The translations under genes and the position numbers were made by a program. The notes below the pieces were generated by a model. The model worked only from the letters and a program-made list of their open reading frames with translations, was not told the DNA's origin and did not search any database. Positions 1 to 6,651 of a stretch of DNA of 9,029 nt are shown here, in pieces (position 1 is the stretch's first letter; each line of letters opens with the position of its first letter). The DNA is from an uncultured Lentisphaeria bacterium. GTDB taxonomy: Bacteria; Verrucomicrobiota; Lentisphaeria; Victivallales; Victivallaceae. The stretch spans positions 1-9,029 of the forward strand of contig CAIJKT010001027.1 in NCBI GenBank assembly GCA_903821255.1, written 5' to 3'.

Positions 1-1283
1 ACACATTCCGAAGCCCATACCGCTGTCATATAATTTCCTGGCGCTTTAGACAGTACCTCCTTATATTTCGGTGATACTCGCGTAATTTTCAATGGATCTT
101 CGATTGCGGTTTCACTGCCGCGGGTAAGTCTGGCGGAATCTTCAGCAAAATTCAATGATGCAAATTTCGCAACATTATTAAAACTGTCCGCAACTCGATT
201 GAAATGGCTTAATTCAGGATTGACCTTGCGTTCTCTTGCCAGATTGATGTGCCATTTGCCGCCATCTGTTATGCTCGCGTGAAAATTTGAAACTGGGATA
301 CATATCTCCGTCGTCCAGGAATCTTTTTGTTTAGAAGCTGCACTGGTCCATGTTCCGTTCCACTTTGCGTCAGAGGAGTAAGGGTCGCCGGGGACTTTTA
401 CGAAAATCTTTCCATCCCATCGCTCATTTATGCTGTTTATTATGAATTGATAAGTATTGCCGTCGGGCGCTGTTAAAAAGATTTCATTACAGTCATCTGT
501 CCATACATCGCCATCCCGTTTTTTTACCTGGCTCATGATTTTATTCATTTCAGGTTCATCATTTTTAAATGCGATATAGAAATTATTGTCATCGTATGAA
601 ACGCAGACGGCGGTTGCAGTTTTTGCCGGAGACGCATTATTGTCCGGGCGGTAGAAATTTGTCAGCGGAACAGCCTTTTGCCAGCATTCATCATCCAGTA
701 TACCGTCAATTACAGGCGGAACTTTTGTTTTATAAACCGCGAAGACGTCATTAACTTCCTCAAGCTCAAAATCGCCGAACCATACAGTCCCCTTTATTTT
801 AGATGCCTCAATGATTACAAACTGGCATGTTGAGGTCTCTGCCGGGCTTTGTATTTCTGTTGAAAAGGTTTGCCACTCATCCGGTTTATTCTCAAAATGC
901 CATGGAATTTTTAAAGCGCCGGCGCTTCCGTTACTTCCGTTTTTCCTGTTGAAATTGAAGAGCATCCGCGGCTGGCTGCTGTCTGATATTTGAATATCTT
1001 TCAGCTTATAGGAAAAAGTAATTTTATAATTTCTTTTCTCTTTTATTACGATATTGGTATAAACTGAAAAACTCACAGACATATCAGAAATTATCAGTCT
1101 CCCGAAAGTCCTGCCGTCATCTGATATTTTATTATCTTCCTCAAATTTGACATTGACGCCTTTGGGATAAAGCGACCACCCCTGTCTGCTGAATTTTACA
1201 TTGTCCGCTGCGCAAAGATTGACTCCGGCGCAGATAATGAAAAGCAACCTAAAGACGCCGAACCCTTTCTTTGTATGCAGCAT
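1..1283 (-). CDS. Exported CBM9-like carbohydrate-binding protein (C-terminus beyond window)
   Basis: The frame is open from an ATG at 1283 to the left edge, giving 427 complete codons with no stop; the C-terminus lies outside the window. Residues 1-26 form a signal peptide: basic start, hydrophobic stretch FRLLFIICAGV, small residues LCAA before Asp27. Residues about 30-178 look like a beta-sandwich domain of the CBM4_9/galactose-binding kind, ending in GTVWFGDFELEEV. Residues about 187-380 match the family-9 carbohydrate-binding-like fold: PPVIDGILDDECWQKA, YDDNNFYIAF, RDGDVWTDDCNEIFL, YQFIIN, then W-T-T-E-I-C-I-P and the late LARER. Such proteins bind glycans outside the cytoplasm and often continue into a catalytic domain, which cannot be judged here. 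An in-frame TAA at 1296-1298 precedes the ATG, and AAGGA lies about 9 nt upstream of it. It is the last visible gene after the prepilin-like gene, 46 nt away. This stretch is visibly AT-richer than the rest of the window. Confidence 0.85.
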   Translation of the reverse strand, partial: MLHTKKGFGVFRLLFIICAGVNLCAADNVKFSRQGWSLYPKGVNVKFEEDNKISDDGRTFGRLIISDMSVSFSVYTNIVIKEKRNYKITFSYKLKDIQISDSSQPRMLFNFNRKNGSNGSAGALKIPWHFENKPDEWQTFSTEIQSPAETSTCQFVIIEASKIKGTVWFGDFELEEVNDVFAVYKTKVPPVIDGILDDECWQKAVPLTNFYRPDNNASPAKTATAVCVSYDDNNFYIAFKNDEPEMNKIMSQVKKRDGDVWTDDCNEIFLTAPDGNTYQFIINSINERWDGKIFVKVPGDPYSSDAKWNGTWTSAASKQKDSWTTEICIPVSNFHASITDGGKWHINLARERKVNPELSHFNRVADSFNNVAKFASLNFAEDSARLTRGSETAIEDPLKITRVSPKYKEVLSKAPGNYMTAVWASEC

Positions 1284-1329
1284 ACCCTTATTTCCTTATG
1301 TTAATTAACTGGTTTGCCGGGAAAAATAT

Positions 1330-1971
1330 TTATGGCAGATTTGCGCCCCACCATAAAGAAGCATGCCATGTGCTTTCCGGAATCAGGGAAGTACGCTGGG
1401 CATTGCCATGCATATCGCCCCAGAGGATATTTTCTGACTGTGAATGACGCAATGAATACAATCCATTGGCGCGCCACTGGTATGGGGAATTGTAAGTTAT
1501 TTGGAATTGGTGATTTACATCTATCGTTACAATGACCGTGGAAGGTTGTCTGACTAATCTGAAAGATTTTGTTCCACGGATGAACTGAGTATTGGCACCA
1601 TAGGAATTCGGAAATGTCTGCGAATTACTGCTGTTGCACGGGGCAATGTTAGAAATCCCGCCAAGCATTATCGGATTCGTATCTGAAGGGCAGTGGAATA
1701 CCTTATAATTGGGCAGTTCCCTAAGCAGAATCAGGTATGTTGCCCAGGTATTGATTCCTCCGCCGTTGGCCGGCATCGTGAAATCATTGGAGTCCGCCGT
1801 ATAACTGATTAAGCCAACGCCAATATTTTTCAGATTATTCGTGCATTTAATCGCATAGCCTTTCTGGCGGGCTTTGTTAAGAGCCGGCAGCAGCATTGAG
1901 GCCAAAATCGCGATGATCGCGATCACCACGAGGAGTTCGATGAGCGTAAAATTGTTGTTTGGTTTTCTCAT
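1330..1971 (-). CDS. Prepilin-type N-terminal cleavage/methylation protein (DUF1559-like, H-X9-DG variant)
   Basis: This 213-residue protein begins with a type IV prepilin/pseudopilin leader: basic residues 2-3, then [20 protein letters not shown] (8-27) with Glu12 at mature position +5. A helix rich in LNKAR/KC follows. Residue -1 of the predicted cleavage site is Asn7, not the usual Gly. The globular part carries the family-typical CPSD (94-97). Near the C-terminus, [15 protein letters not shown] matches the H-X9-DG signature except that Gly after Asp186 is Met. Such proteins are abundant in Lentisphaerota and Planctomycetes; they are thought to be exported through a type II/IV pilus-like route, and their roles are mostly unknown. 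The ATG at 1971 has AAAGGA about 9 nt upstream. The gene sits 33 nt after the GntR-LacI regulator and 46 nt before the CBM9-like gene, so a shared polysaccharide-related role is an inference. Family assignment is firm, function is not. Confidence 0.9.
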   Translation of the reverse strand: MRKPNNNFTLIELLVVIAIIAILASMLLPALNKARQKGYAIKCTNNLKNIGVGLISYTADSNDFTMPANGGGINTWATYLILLRELPNYKVFHCPSDTNPIMLGGISNIAPCNSSNSQTFPNSYGANTQFIRGTKSFRLVRQPSTVIVTIDVNHQFQITYNSPYQWRANGLYSLRHSQSENILWGDMHGNAQRTSLIPESTWHASLWWGANLP

Positions 1972-2004
1972 GATACTTTTCCTTTTCAGGTTATTAATTA
2001 AAGT

Positions 2005-3162
2005 TTATTTTGATTGTGTGCAGAAATTATCTGTCGGCCTTTCTAAACTGTTGTTAACAATTGATAATCTTTCATTTTCATGCATGGTAGACTCGCGTTC
2101 AATGATCCGGGCGCTGAATATTTGCTGCCCCCCCATGAAATTGTCTTCCAGTAACCGCTGCGCGGCAACCCGGCCTATTTCCTCATACGGAAACTCCGTG
2201 CTTGAGAGTGAAGGGAACGCCTGTTGGTTGAAGCTGATTTCGTCAGTTGCCATGATTTTCACGTTTTCCGGCAGCCCGAGACATGAATTCAGTGAATACC
2301 GCGTTCGCAGTCTGAAAACCAGATGCGGGTCCAGCAGCAATGCGTCAAATTTATTCTTTTCATAGAAACCGGCGATGATTCCGGCGATAGTTTCATTATT
2401 GGCGGTAAATGTATCCAGCCAGGCAGCATAGCTGAGTCCGCATTTCGCCAGTCCGGATTCATAACCGTGCAGTACCGGATGGTCTTTTTCTGTAATGTCA
2501 TCGTATGTCAGTGCAATCCGCCGGCAGCCGCGTTCCGCCAACAGTTTTACGGCTGACTCGGTTGTGCTGATGCGGTCTATGGTCAGTACGTACCATTTCT
2601 TAAGGTAATCGGCATAAACATTAAAATCGTATGCCTGGTTTTCGATGAAAGATACCCGGCAGCCGCTTTTAGAAAGCAGCGGGAACAAGTCGCGGTACCA
2701 GTAGCCGATTACTACCAGCATACTGTCCGCATTGACAAAATCCAGCTTCCGCCAGTCAATTTCATGCGCATTATTGGTCGGAGACACCGCCACAGTCTCC
2801 AGCCGGTAATTATGGTCAAAAGCAATTTGTGACACCCCTTTGAGTATCCGGCGGGAAACCTGTGCGGCCACATGCGGAAATGTTTCGCTGATAAAATCGG
2901 CGCAGGGCAGCAGGAAGGTCAGCGGGACTTTGGCTTTTTCGACCTTGGCCGGACATAGCCGGCGTCTTTTGCCTTTGAGCAGCTCCACCAGTTTGTCATC
3001 TTCAAGCATGGCCAGCGTCGAGCGTACCGTACCGCGGGAATAGCCATACTTATCCGCCAGTTCAAACTCGTTCGGCAGAAACGCGCCGGGCGAGTAGACA
3101 CCGGACGCAATATCCGATTTCATCGTTTCGTACAGTTTCAGCCTCTTGACCGGCTCCCGCAT
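2005..3162 (-). CDS. GntR-LacI hybrid transcriptional regulator (AraR-type architecture)
   Basis: Numbering follows the longer GTG-started frame (388 residues). Residues about 11-75 form a GntR winged helix-turn-helix: MKSDIASGVYSPGAFLPNE, then ADKYGYSRGTVRSTLAMLEDDKLVE. Residues about 83-365 resemble the LacI/periplasmic-binding-protein sensor: VPLTFLLPC, RIALTY (218-223), HGYESGLAKCG, FDALLLD (275-281), IMATDE, and the closing ARIIEREST (354-362). This order matches Bacillus AraR, a sugar-responsive repressor. The ligand cannot be told from sequence; a mono- or oligosaccharide is expected. I chose ATG 3162 (385 residues) because AGGTG sits 6 nt upstream of it. The frame also opens at GTG 3171, but that codon overlaps this ribosome site and has none of its own. 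A promoter with TGTACA palindromes lies just upstream, so autorepression is likely. The gene heads the minus-strand cassette that includes the prepilin-like and CBM9-like genes. Confidence 0.92.
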   Translation of the reverse strand: MREPVKRLKLYETMKSDIASGVYSPGAFLPNEFELADKYGYSRGTVRSTLAMLEDDKLVELLKGKRRRLCPAKVEKAKVPLTFLLPCADFISETFPHVAAQVSRRILKGVSQIAFDHNYRLETVAVSPTNNAHEIDWRKLDFVNADSMLVVIGYWYRDLFPLLSKSGCRVSFIENQAYDFNVYADYLKKWYVLTIDRISTTESAVKLLAERGCRRIALTYDDITEKDHPVLHGYESGLAKCGLSYAAWLDTFTANNETIAGIIAGFYEKNKFDALLLDPHLVFRLRTRYSLNSCLGLPENVKIMATDEISFNQQAFPSLSSTEFPYEEIGRVAAQRLLEDNFMGGQQIFSARIIERESTMHENERLSIVNNSLERPTDNFCTQSK

Positions 3163-3182
3163 CGTATTCACCTGTAATTTTA

Positions 3183-3215
3183 TGTACTGATATAATTGTA
3201 CATGCTTGTACAGTT
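3183..3215. promoter_or_regulatory. Operator-like TGTAC/GTACA repeat cluster
   Basis: Two perfect TGTACA hexamers lie at 3197-3202 and 3207-3212, exactly 10 bp apart, and together form the 22-bp near-palindrome AATTGTAC-N6-GTACAGTT (3194-3215). A third TGTAC stands at 3183-3187 and pairs with GTACAT (3198-3203) as a wider inverted repeat. The core TTGTAC/GTACAA resembles the operators known for AraR-type GntR-LacI regulators, matching the regulator encoded just downstream. Binding would block the -10 and spacer of the promoter. That this protein binds here is inference. Confidence 0.55.
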
Positions 3216-3224
3216 AAAAGTCAA
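3195..3224 (-). promoter_or_regulatory. Predicted sigma70-type promoter of the GntR-LacI gene
   Basis: On the minus strand TTGACT (3224-3219) is separated by 18 nt from TACAAT (3200-3195). Transcription would start near 3188, about 25 nt before the ATG at 3162. The near-consensus -35 box, acceptable spacer and fitting position support it. The operator-like repeats lie in the spacer and -10 box. Confidence 0.65.
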
Positions 3225-3234
3225 TAGACATCCG

Positions 3235-3253
3235 AAAAAAAGGAGCTTTTTTT
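3235..3253. repeat. A/T hairpin-forming inverted repeat in the divergent region
   Basis: Seven A and a G, a GAG loop, then C and seven T form a perfect 8-bp stem of almost only A-T pairs. It lies upstream of the regulator promoter's -35. It lacks the GC-rich stem of an intrinsic terminator and no gene ends here. It could be a bent or UP-like AT tract, or chance. Confidence 0.4.
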
Positions 3254-3308
3254 ATAAATGCCGGTTTGCGTTATCCGGTGTAAACTTCCATTCACCATTA
3301 CCGCCTTG

Positions 3309-3332
3309 CTTGAACTTTGCGCAATTTTCAAG
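3309..3332. promoter_or_regulatory. 24-bp imperfect palindrome, possible operator upstream of the Tad operon
   Basis: Outer arms CTTGAA (3309-3314) and TTCAAG (3327-3332) flank a central TTGCGCAA (3317-3324). Ten of twelve position pairs are complementary. It lies about 110-135 nt upstream of the first Tad gene and just upstream of a weak plus-strand promoter candidate, so it could be a binding site for an unidentified regulator. No matching second copy was noticed in the window. Confidence 0.35.
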
Positions 3333-3362
3333 TTTCGTTTATTCTATCCGTGAAGTCATACA

Positions 3363-3390
3363 TTGATTTATCTCAATAAAACGTTAATAT
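3363..3390 (+). promoter_or_regulatory. Candidate promoter of the Tad minor-pilin operon
   Basis: TTGATT (3363-3368) and TAATAT (3385-3390) are 16 nt apart in an AT-rich run, about 54 nt upstream of ATG 3444. Neither box is strong and several AT-rich alternatives overlap it (for example TATAAA at 3392), so this is only the best visible candidate. Confidence 0.35.
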
Positions 3391-3443
3391 ATATAAAGAA
3401 GGTTTTTTTAATTTAAAGACGTTATCAGCCGGCAGGAGGCAGG

Positions 3444-4013
3444 ATGAACCAGCGCGGAGCGACAATCGTGGAATCAATGGTCTGCCTGCTGCTGCTTTGC
3501 CTGGTACTGTTCGGACTGCTCCAGATTTTTCAATGGACCATGGCCAAGATGGTCTGCGAATATTCATCTTTTTACGCGGCCAAGGCCCGCGCGTATGGCT
3601 TTGCCGATACCATTATCGTCAACGCCGCCCGGGTTGCGGCGATAGCGGCCTCCGGCCAGGATACCGGTTCCGACAAGGAGCCGCTGCAGGACCAGTACCG
3701 GGGTGCGAACGGCAGCATTAATCTCGATGCTTACCGGAGACAGCTCGCACTCCGTGCGCAGAACTACATGGTCAATTCCGATTCCACGATAAACTATGAA
3801 TACTGGGTTTACGGCGCGGGCAGCACCACGCCGGTGCTGTACATCCCGCTGGGAAGCAACATGACTCCGACGATTACAGCCACGGTCAGCGTTCTCAACA
3901 TGCCGCTGCTGGACCCTGCGGTTTCGGTTTTTGTCAATGATGTGAAAAAAGTGGATATTCCCGCCGGGACATCCGATATGTACAATCATTCGTTAAATTA
4001 TTTGGACCGTTAA
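3444..4013 (+). CDS. TadE-like minor pilin protein
   Basis: This is a 189-residue protein with a short class III (Flp-type) prepilin leader: MNQRG|ATIVE, where Gly5 is -1 and Glu10 is +5. One hydrophobic helix follows (about 12-34), then FYAAKARAYG and a mixed ectodomain rich in Tyr, Thr and Ser. The pattern fits TadE-like minor pseudopilins, which a Tad prepilin peptidase processes and which sit in the envelope as part of, or helpers of, a Flp/Tad pilus. AGGAGG lies 4 nt before the ATG, the best ribosome site in the operon. The stop codon shares one base with the start of the next gene (TAATG), so translation is probably coupled. The ectodomain resembles nothing I recognise. Confidence 0.8.
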   Translation: MNQRGATIVESMVCLLLLCLVLFGLLQIFQWTMAKMVCEYSSFYAAKARAYGFADTIIVNAARVAAIAASGQDTGSDKEPLQDQYRGANGSINLDAYRRQLALRAQNYMVNSDSTINYEYWVYGAGSTTPVLYIPLGSNMTPTITATVSVLNMPLLDPAVSVFVNDVKKVDIPAGTSDMYNHSLNYLDR

Positions 4014-5941
4014 TGAAACAGATCAATTCAGACAGTAAAGGTCAGGTAGTGGTGATAGCCGTAATTATCATGGTTATCCTGATGCTGGGTATTTTGTTCC
4101 TCTTCGACCTGCAAAACGTTATCCGTTCCAAAATAAAAATTGAGACGGCGAACCAGGCCGCCGCGCTTTCCGCGGCACAATGGCAGAAGGAAAGCCTGAA
4201 CCTGATCGGGGAATTGAACTTGATTAAAGCCTGTGATGAATTGCATGGATATTATTTCGGAACTCCGCAAGATCAAAGTGCAGAAATCAGGGCAGCCTGT
4301 AAAATTATAACTCAAATGCAGACGAGAATGGCCTTTGTCGGCCCGGTTATCGCGTTCGGGGCCGCCCAGCAGGCGGCCAAGAACAACGGCGTGAACATTT
4401 ATGATTATCAGAAACAGTCATCATCCGGGACCGGTTCCACGAACAATGTGCTCAAGCAGGTGCAGTTTGACACCCTTAACTATTATAATAATCTGGATAT
4501 CAACACTCCCACGGGACAATTGCGCTACGGTGACGCATACCGCAGCGGCATCGACGGCCGCTATCCGGGATGGTGGGATGATTACCGAGGCATGTTGAAG
4601 TCTGTAATCGATCAGGGGGTCGTGGTGCGGCCCAATGTCCGCATCGGCATTGAACGGGTCACGCCTTACGCATTTAAGGACCGCGTGTTTTATAATGCGA
4701 TATTAGGCGAGTGGTGGTGCTACATGCCGCTGCGCTCCCTGATCAAGCAGCCCGATTCCTACTGGTCCGGCAAGTGGTGGCAGAAGATTCAATACGACAA
4801 CCCGAATTTTACCGGTCAAAGTGAAATATACACTCTCGGCATAGCCTTTGCCAAGGACGATGCGGACAGCGGTGTTGGTTCGTATTATGACCAGGCCGGC
4901 CAGGCTACTTCATGGAGTTATTACTTAAATAAGGCAATGGGCAGCAATCCCAGTCAGGATTGGGTAGTGAATGCCGGGCTTTTGCCTGAAATCACCTGGT
5001 GCATTTATGACAGCAGTTGGGGTTCCGCCAGAATGGACTATATCGGCAGTTACTGGAACAGATCGAACGGCGGCTATCTGAGCGGCGACATTAAATCAAA
5101 TGTAAATTATGACGGCGCGGTGGCTTATGCCGAATGCAGCCAGACCATTAATCTGGTCAATAGTTTCGAATCAAAAATGGATGCGCCGAAAAATGCCGGG
5201 GACGCGACGGCGGAGGCGACGGCCTCGCTGAAAGGCAGCGCCCCTTCTCCCATCCGGACCAGAAGCGATACGATTATCAACAAAGGGGTTCCGGTGGGCA
5301 ATGACTCATCCCAGGATGGCTATCCCGCCGGGGTAGTCGCCAGGACTATCGGGGAGCTTGGAGCAAGCGGCAGTAAAATGAAGCCCACGGACGCGCAAAT
5401 CGTCCTTCCGGCATTTAATAATGTTGCGCTGTTTCCGATCTCCATGTTTGCCGACAATGTCAATACGCTGCAAAACACTGACGACCCGTTAAGCGCCTTC
5501 ATCATCTGGCTGAAAACCGCGGACGATCTTTACACGCCGTCGGTTGCGCCGCCGGCCGGGTCGGAATTATATCTTCAGGCAGTCCAGAAGCTTGACACCG
5601 AATCTTTCCGCAAAAAAGGGTACAATAACAACTATGTCATCGGCTCCGTCGCCAATAACGCCTATTTTGCTGACGCATATAAATACAGCGTCACTAATCC
5701 AAACGGGGCGGGATGGCTGCAGCAGGTCTATATTTTTAACGATCTGGCTTACACTTCGAACCTCAATAATCAGACCGTTGTGGACAAAATCAACCCCGCG
5801 TATTTAAGATACTACAACCTTAATTTTTACATTCTTACCGATAAAAGCGGCAAAGCACGGACTAATGAGCAGGAACGCTGCGGACCGGGATACGGCACTA
5901 CCGGTTACCAGGGGCCTAAAGCCGGTCCGGGAAGAATATAA
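4013..5941 (+). CDS. Large TadG-like (Tad-domain) envelope protein
   Basis: The protein has 642 residues. A 10-residue leader ending in Gly10 precedes a hydrophobic helix (QVVVIAVIIMVILMLGILFLF, about 11-31). The stretch RSKIKIETANQAAALSAAQ (38-56) follows, the Tad/TadG N-terminal pattern in which the helix is followed by an Ala-rich AADAAALAA-like segment. Mature +5 is Ile15, not Glu, so processing by a class III peptidase is doubtful and the helix may act as a plain anchor. The remaining 580 or so residues are probably outside the cytoplasm and unusually aromatic, with WW pairs at 187-188, 234-235 and 255-256 and many Tyr. I see no von Willebrand A motif of the longer TadG proteins and recognise no catalytic motif. 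There is no ribosome site; the start overlaps the previous stop by one base. The next gene follows within 15 nt. Confidence 0.7.
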   Translation: MKQINSDSKGQVVVIAVIIMVILMLGILFLFDLQNVIRSKIKIETANQAAALSAAQWQKESLNLIGELNLIKACDELHGYYFGTPQDQSAEIRAACKIITQMQTRMAFVGPVIAFGAAQQAAKNNGVNIYDYQKQSSSGTGSTNNVLKQVQFDTLNYYNNLDINTPTGQLRYGDAYRSGIDGRYPGWWDDYRGMLKSVIDQGVVVRPNVRIGIERVTPYAFKDRVFYNAILGEWWCYMPLRSLIKQPDSYWSGKWWQKIQYDNPNFTGQSEIYTLGIAFAKDDADSGVGSYYDQAGQATSWSYYLNKAMGSNPSQDWVVNAGLLPEITWCIYDSSWGSARMDYIGSYWNRSNGGYLSGDIKSNVNYDGAVAYAECSQTINLVNSFESKMDAPKNAGDATAEATASLKGSAPSPIRTRSDTIINKGVPVGNDSSQDGYPAGVVARTIGELGASGSKMKPTDAQIVLPAFNNVALFPISMFADNVNTLQNTDDPLSAFIIWLKTADDLYTPSVAPPAGSELYLQAVQKLDTESFRKKGYNNNYVIGSVANNAYFADAYKYSVTNPNGAGWLQQVYIFNDLAYTSNLNNQTVVDKINPAYLRYYNLNFYILTDKSGKARTNEQERCGPGYGTTGYQGPKAGPGRI

Positions 5942-5956
5942 AGGATGTGTGAGACT

Positions 5957-6622
5957 ATGAAGAACAAACAACAGCAGCAGCAGGGACAGGCCATCGTTGA
6001 GATGTGTGTCGGCCTGATTGCCATCATGGCGGTTTTTCTGGGGCTGGTCATTGTCGGCGGCATTGGCATTTCCAACATTCAAACTCTGCTCCGCAACAAA
6101 TCCGCCACGGAAGCCGTTTCCAGAGCGGGTAATCAAGGTGGACAGGGCTATAACATATATGCCTGGGATTACGGCGACCAGGCCAATGCCAGTCCGGCGG
6201 CGGACGAATTCCAGGGGCACCGTCTGTCCGGTCAAACCAGCCGCCGCGATGAACTGGCATTCACGCCGGACGACAAGATGATTTACAATTCGACCCAGCC
6301 GGACCAGGCTTTTCAAACTCCGTTCAGTATCATGAGTTTTCTGCACACAGATTTTTCCGAAGACAACAAATTAAGAGACATCCCTCTGGCAAGTTCAGGT
6401 TCGAATGCATTCTATTTCCTGGGCGCGGCCAACCTGATCAGCAGCCAGGGCACCGCCGACACCAATATATTCACCATGAGAAAATATCAGGATCAGGATA
6501 CCGCGGACGGCATGAAACAGACCTTCGGGATGCTTTTCGGCATCAAAGCGAATATCAATTTGCAATATCCCGCCAATCAAGTCTATTATCCGGCCACCGG
6601 CAGTTCCGTGGCAACACCTTAA
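5957..6622 (+). CDS. TadE-like minor pilin protein, paralogue 1
   Basis: From ATG 5957 this is a 221-residue protein: a 10-residue Lys/Gln-rich leader (MKNKQQQQQG), then QAIVE with Glu at +5, and a helix MCVGLIAIMAVFLGLVIVGG. These are the class III prepilin features of TadE-like proteins. An ATG at 5945 is in the same frame and would add four residues. I prefer 5957 because the next gene and the TadG-like gene then have leaders of exactly the same length. The ectodomain has YAWDYGDQ, then ADEFQGHRLSG, both echoed in the next gene, and a C-terminal part with little similarity to anything I know. The Gln run comes from CAA(CAG)4. The gene lies 15 nt after the TadG-like gene and is surely in the same operon. 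Probable role: envelope pseudopilin of a Tad system. Confidence 0.78.
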   Translation: MKNKQQQQQGQAIVEMCVGLIAIMAVFLGLVIVGGIGISNIQTLLRNKSATEAVSRAGNQGGQGYNIYAWDYGDQANASPAADEFQGHRLSGQTSRRDELAFTPDDKMIYNSTQPDQAFQTPFSIMSFLHTDFSEDNKLRDIPLASSGSNAFYFLGAANLISSQGTADTNIFTMRKYQDQDTADGMKQTFGMLFGIKANINLQYPANQVYYPATGSSVATP

Positions 6623-6651
6623 ACTTATTGCAGGAAATTAAGCATAAATCC

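Noticed and set aside
1205..1283. Lipoprotein signal in the CBM9-like protein
   Set aside because: The Cys at residue 24 is preceded by Val-Asn-Leu, which does not fit a lipobox; an ordinary signal peptidase I site after Ala25 or Ala26 fits better.
1874..2365. 163-codon plus-strand open frame
   Set aside because: Antisense to the prepilin leader and the regulator C-terminus, both well supported.
3182..3203. ATGTAC-N10-GTACAT as the main operator
   Set aside because: Its right arm is part of the better 22-bp palindrome at 3194-3215 and the 10-nt spacing is less usual; kept only as an accessory site.
3235..3253. Intrinsic terminator reading of the A7/T7 hairpin
   Set aside because: No gene ends here on either strand, and the stem has a single G-C pair, unlike real terminators.
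3258..3353. 31-codon open frame with an AGGAG about 12 nt upstream in the intergenic region
   Set aside because: Spacing is too long, the AGGAG is the loop of the A/T hairpin, and the 24-bp dyad lies within the frame; no sign of coding.
3564..3989. 141-codon minus-strand open frame
   Set aside because: Lies fully inside the first TadE-like gene on the other strand; its Arg-rich product is typical of an antisense shadow.
5969..5983. CAA(CAG)4 trinucleotide repeat as a phase-variation tract
   Set aside because: It is a triplet run within the leader, so length changes would not shift the frame, and it is very short.
5804..6346. 180-codon minus-strand open frame
   Set aside because: Antisense to the TadG-like and first duplicated TadE-like genes, with no ribosome site or protein pattern.
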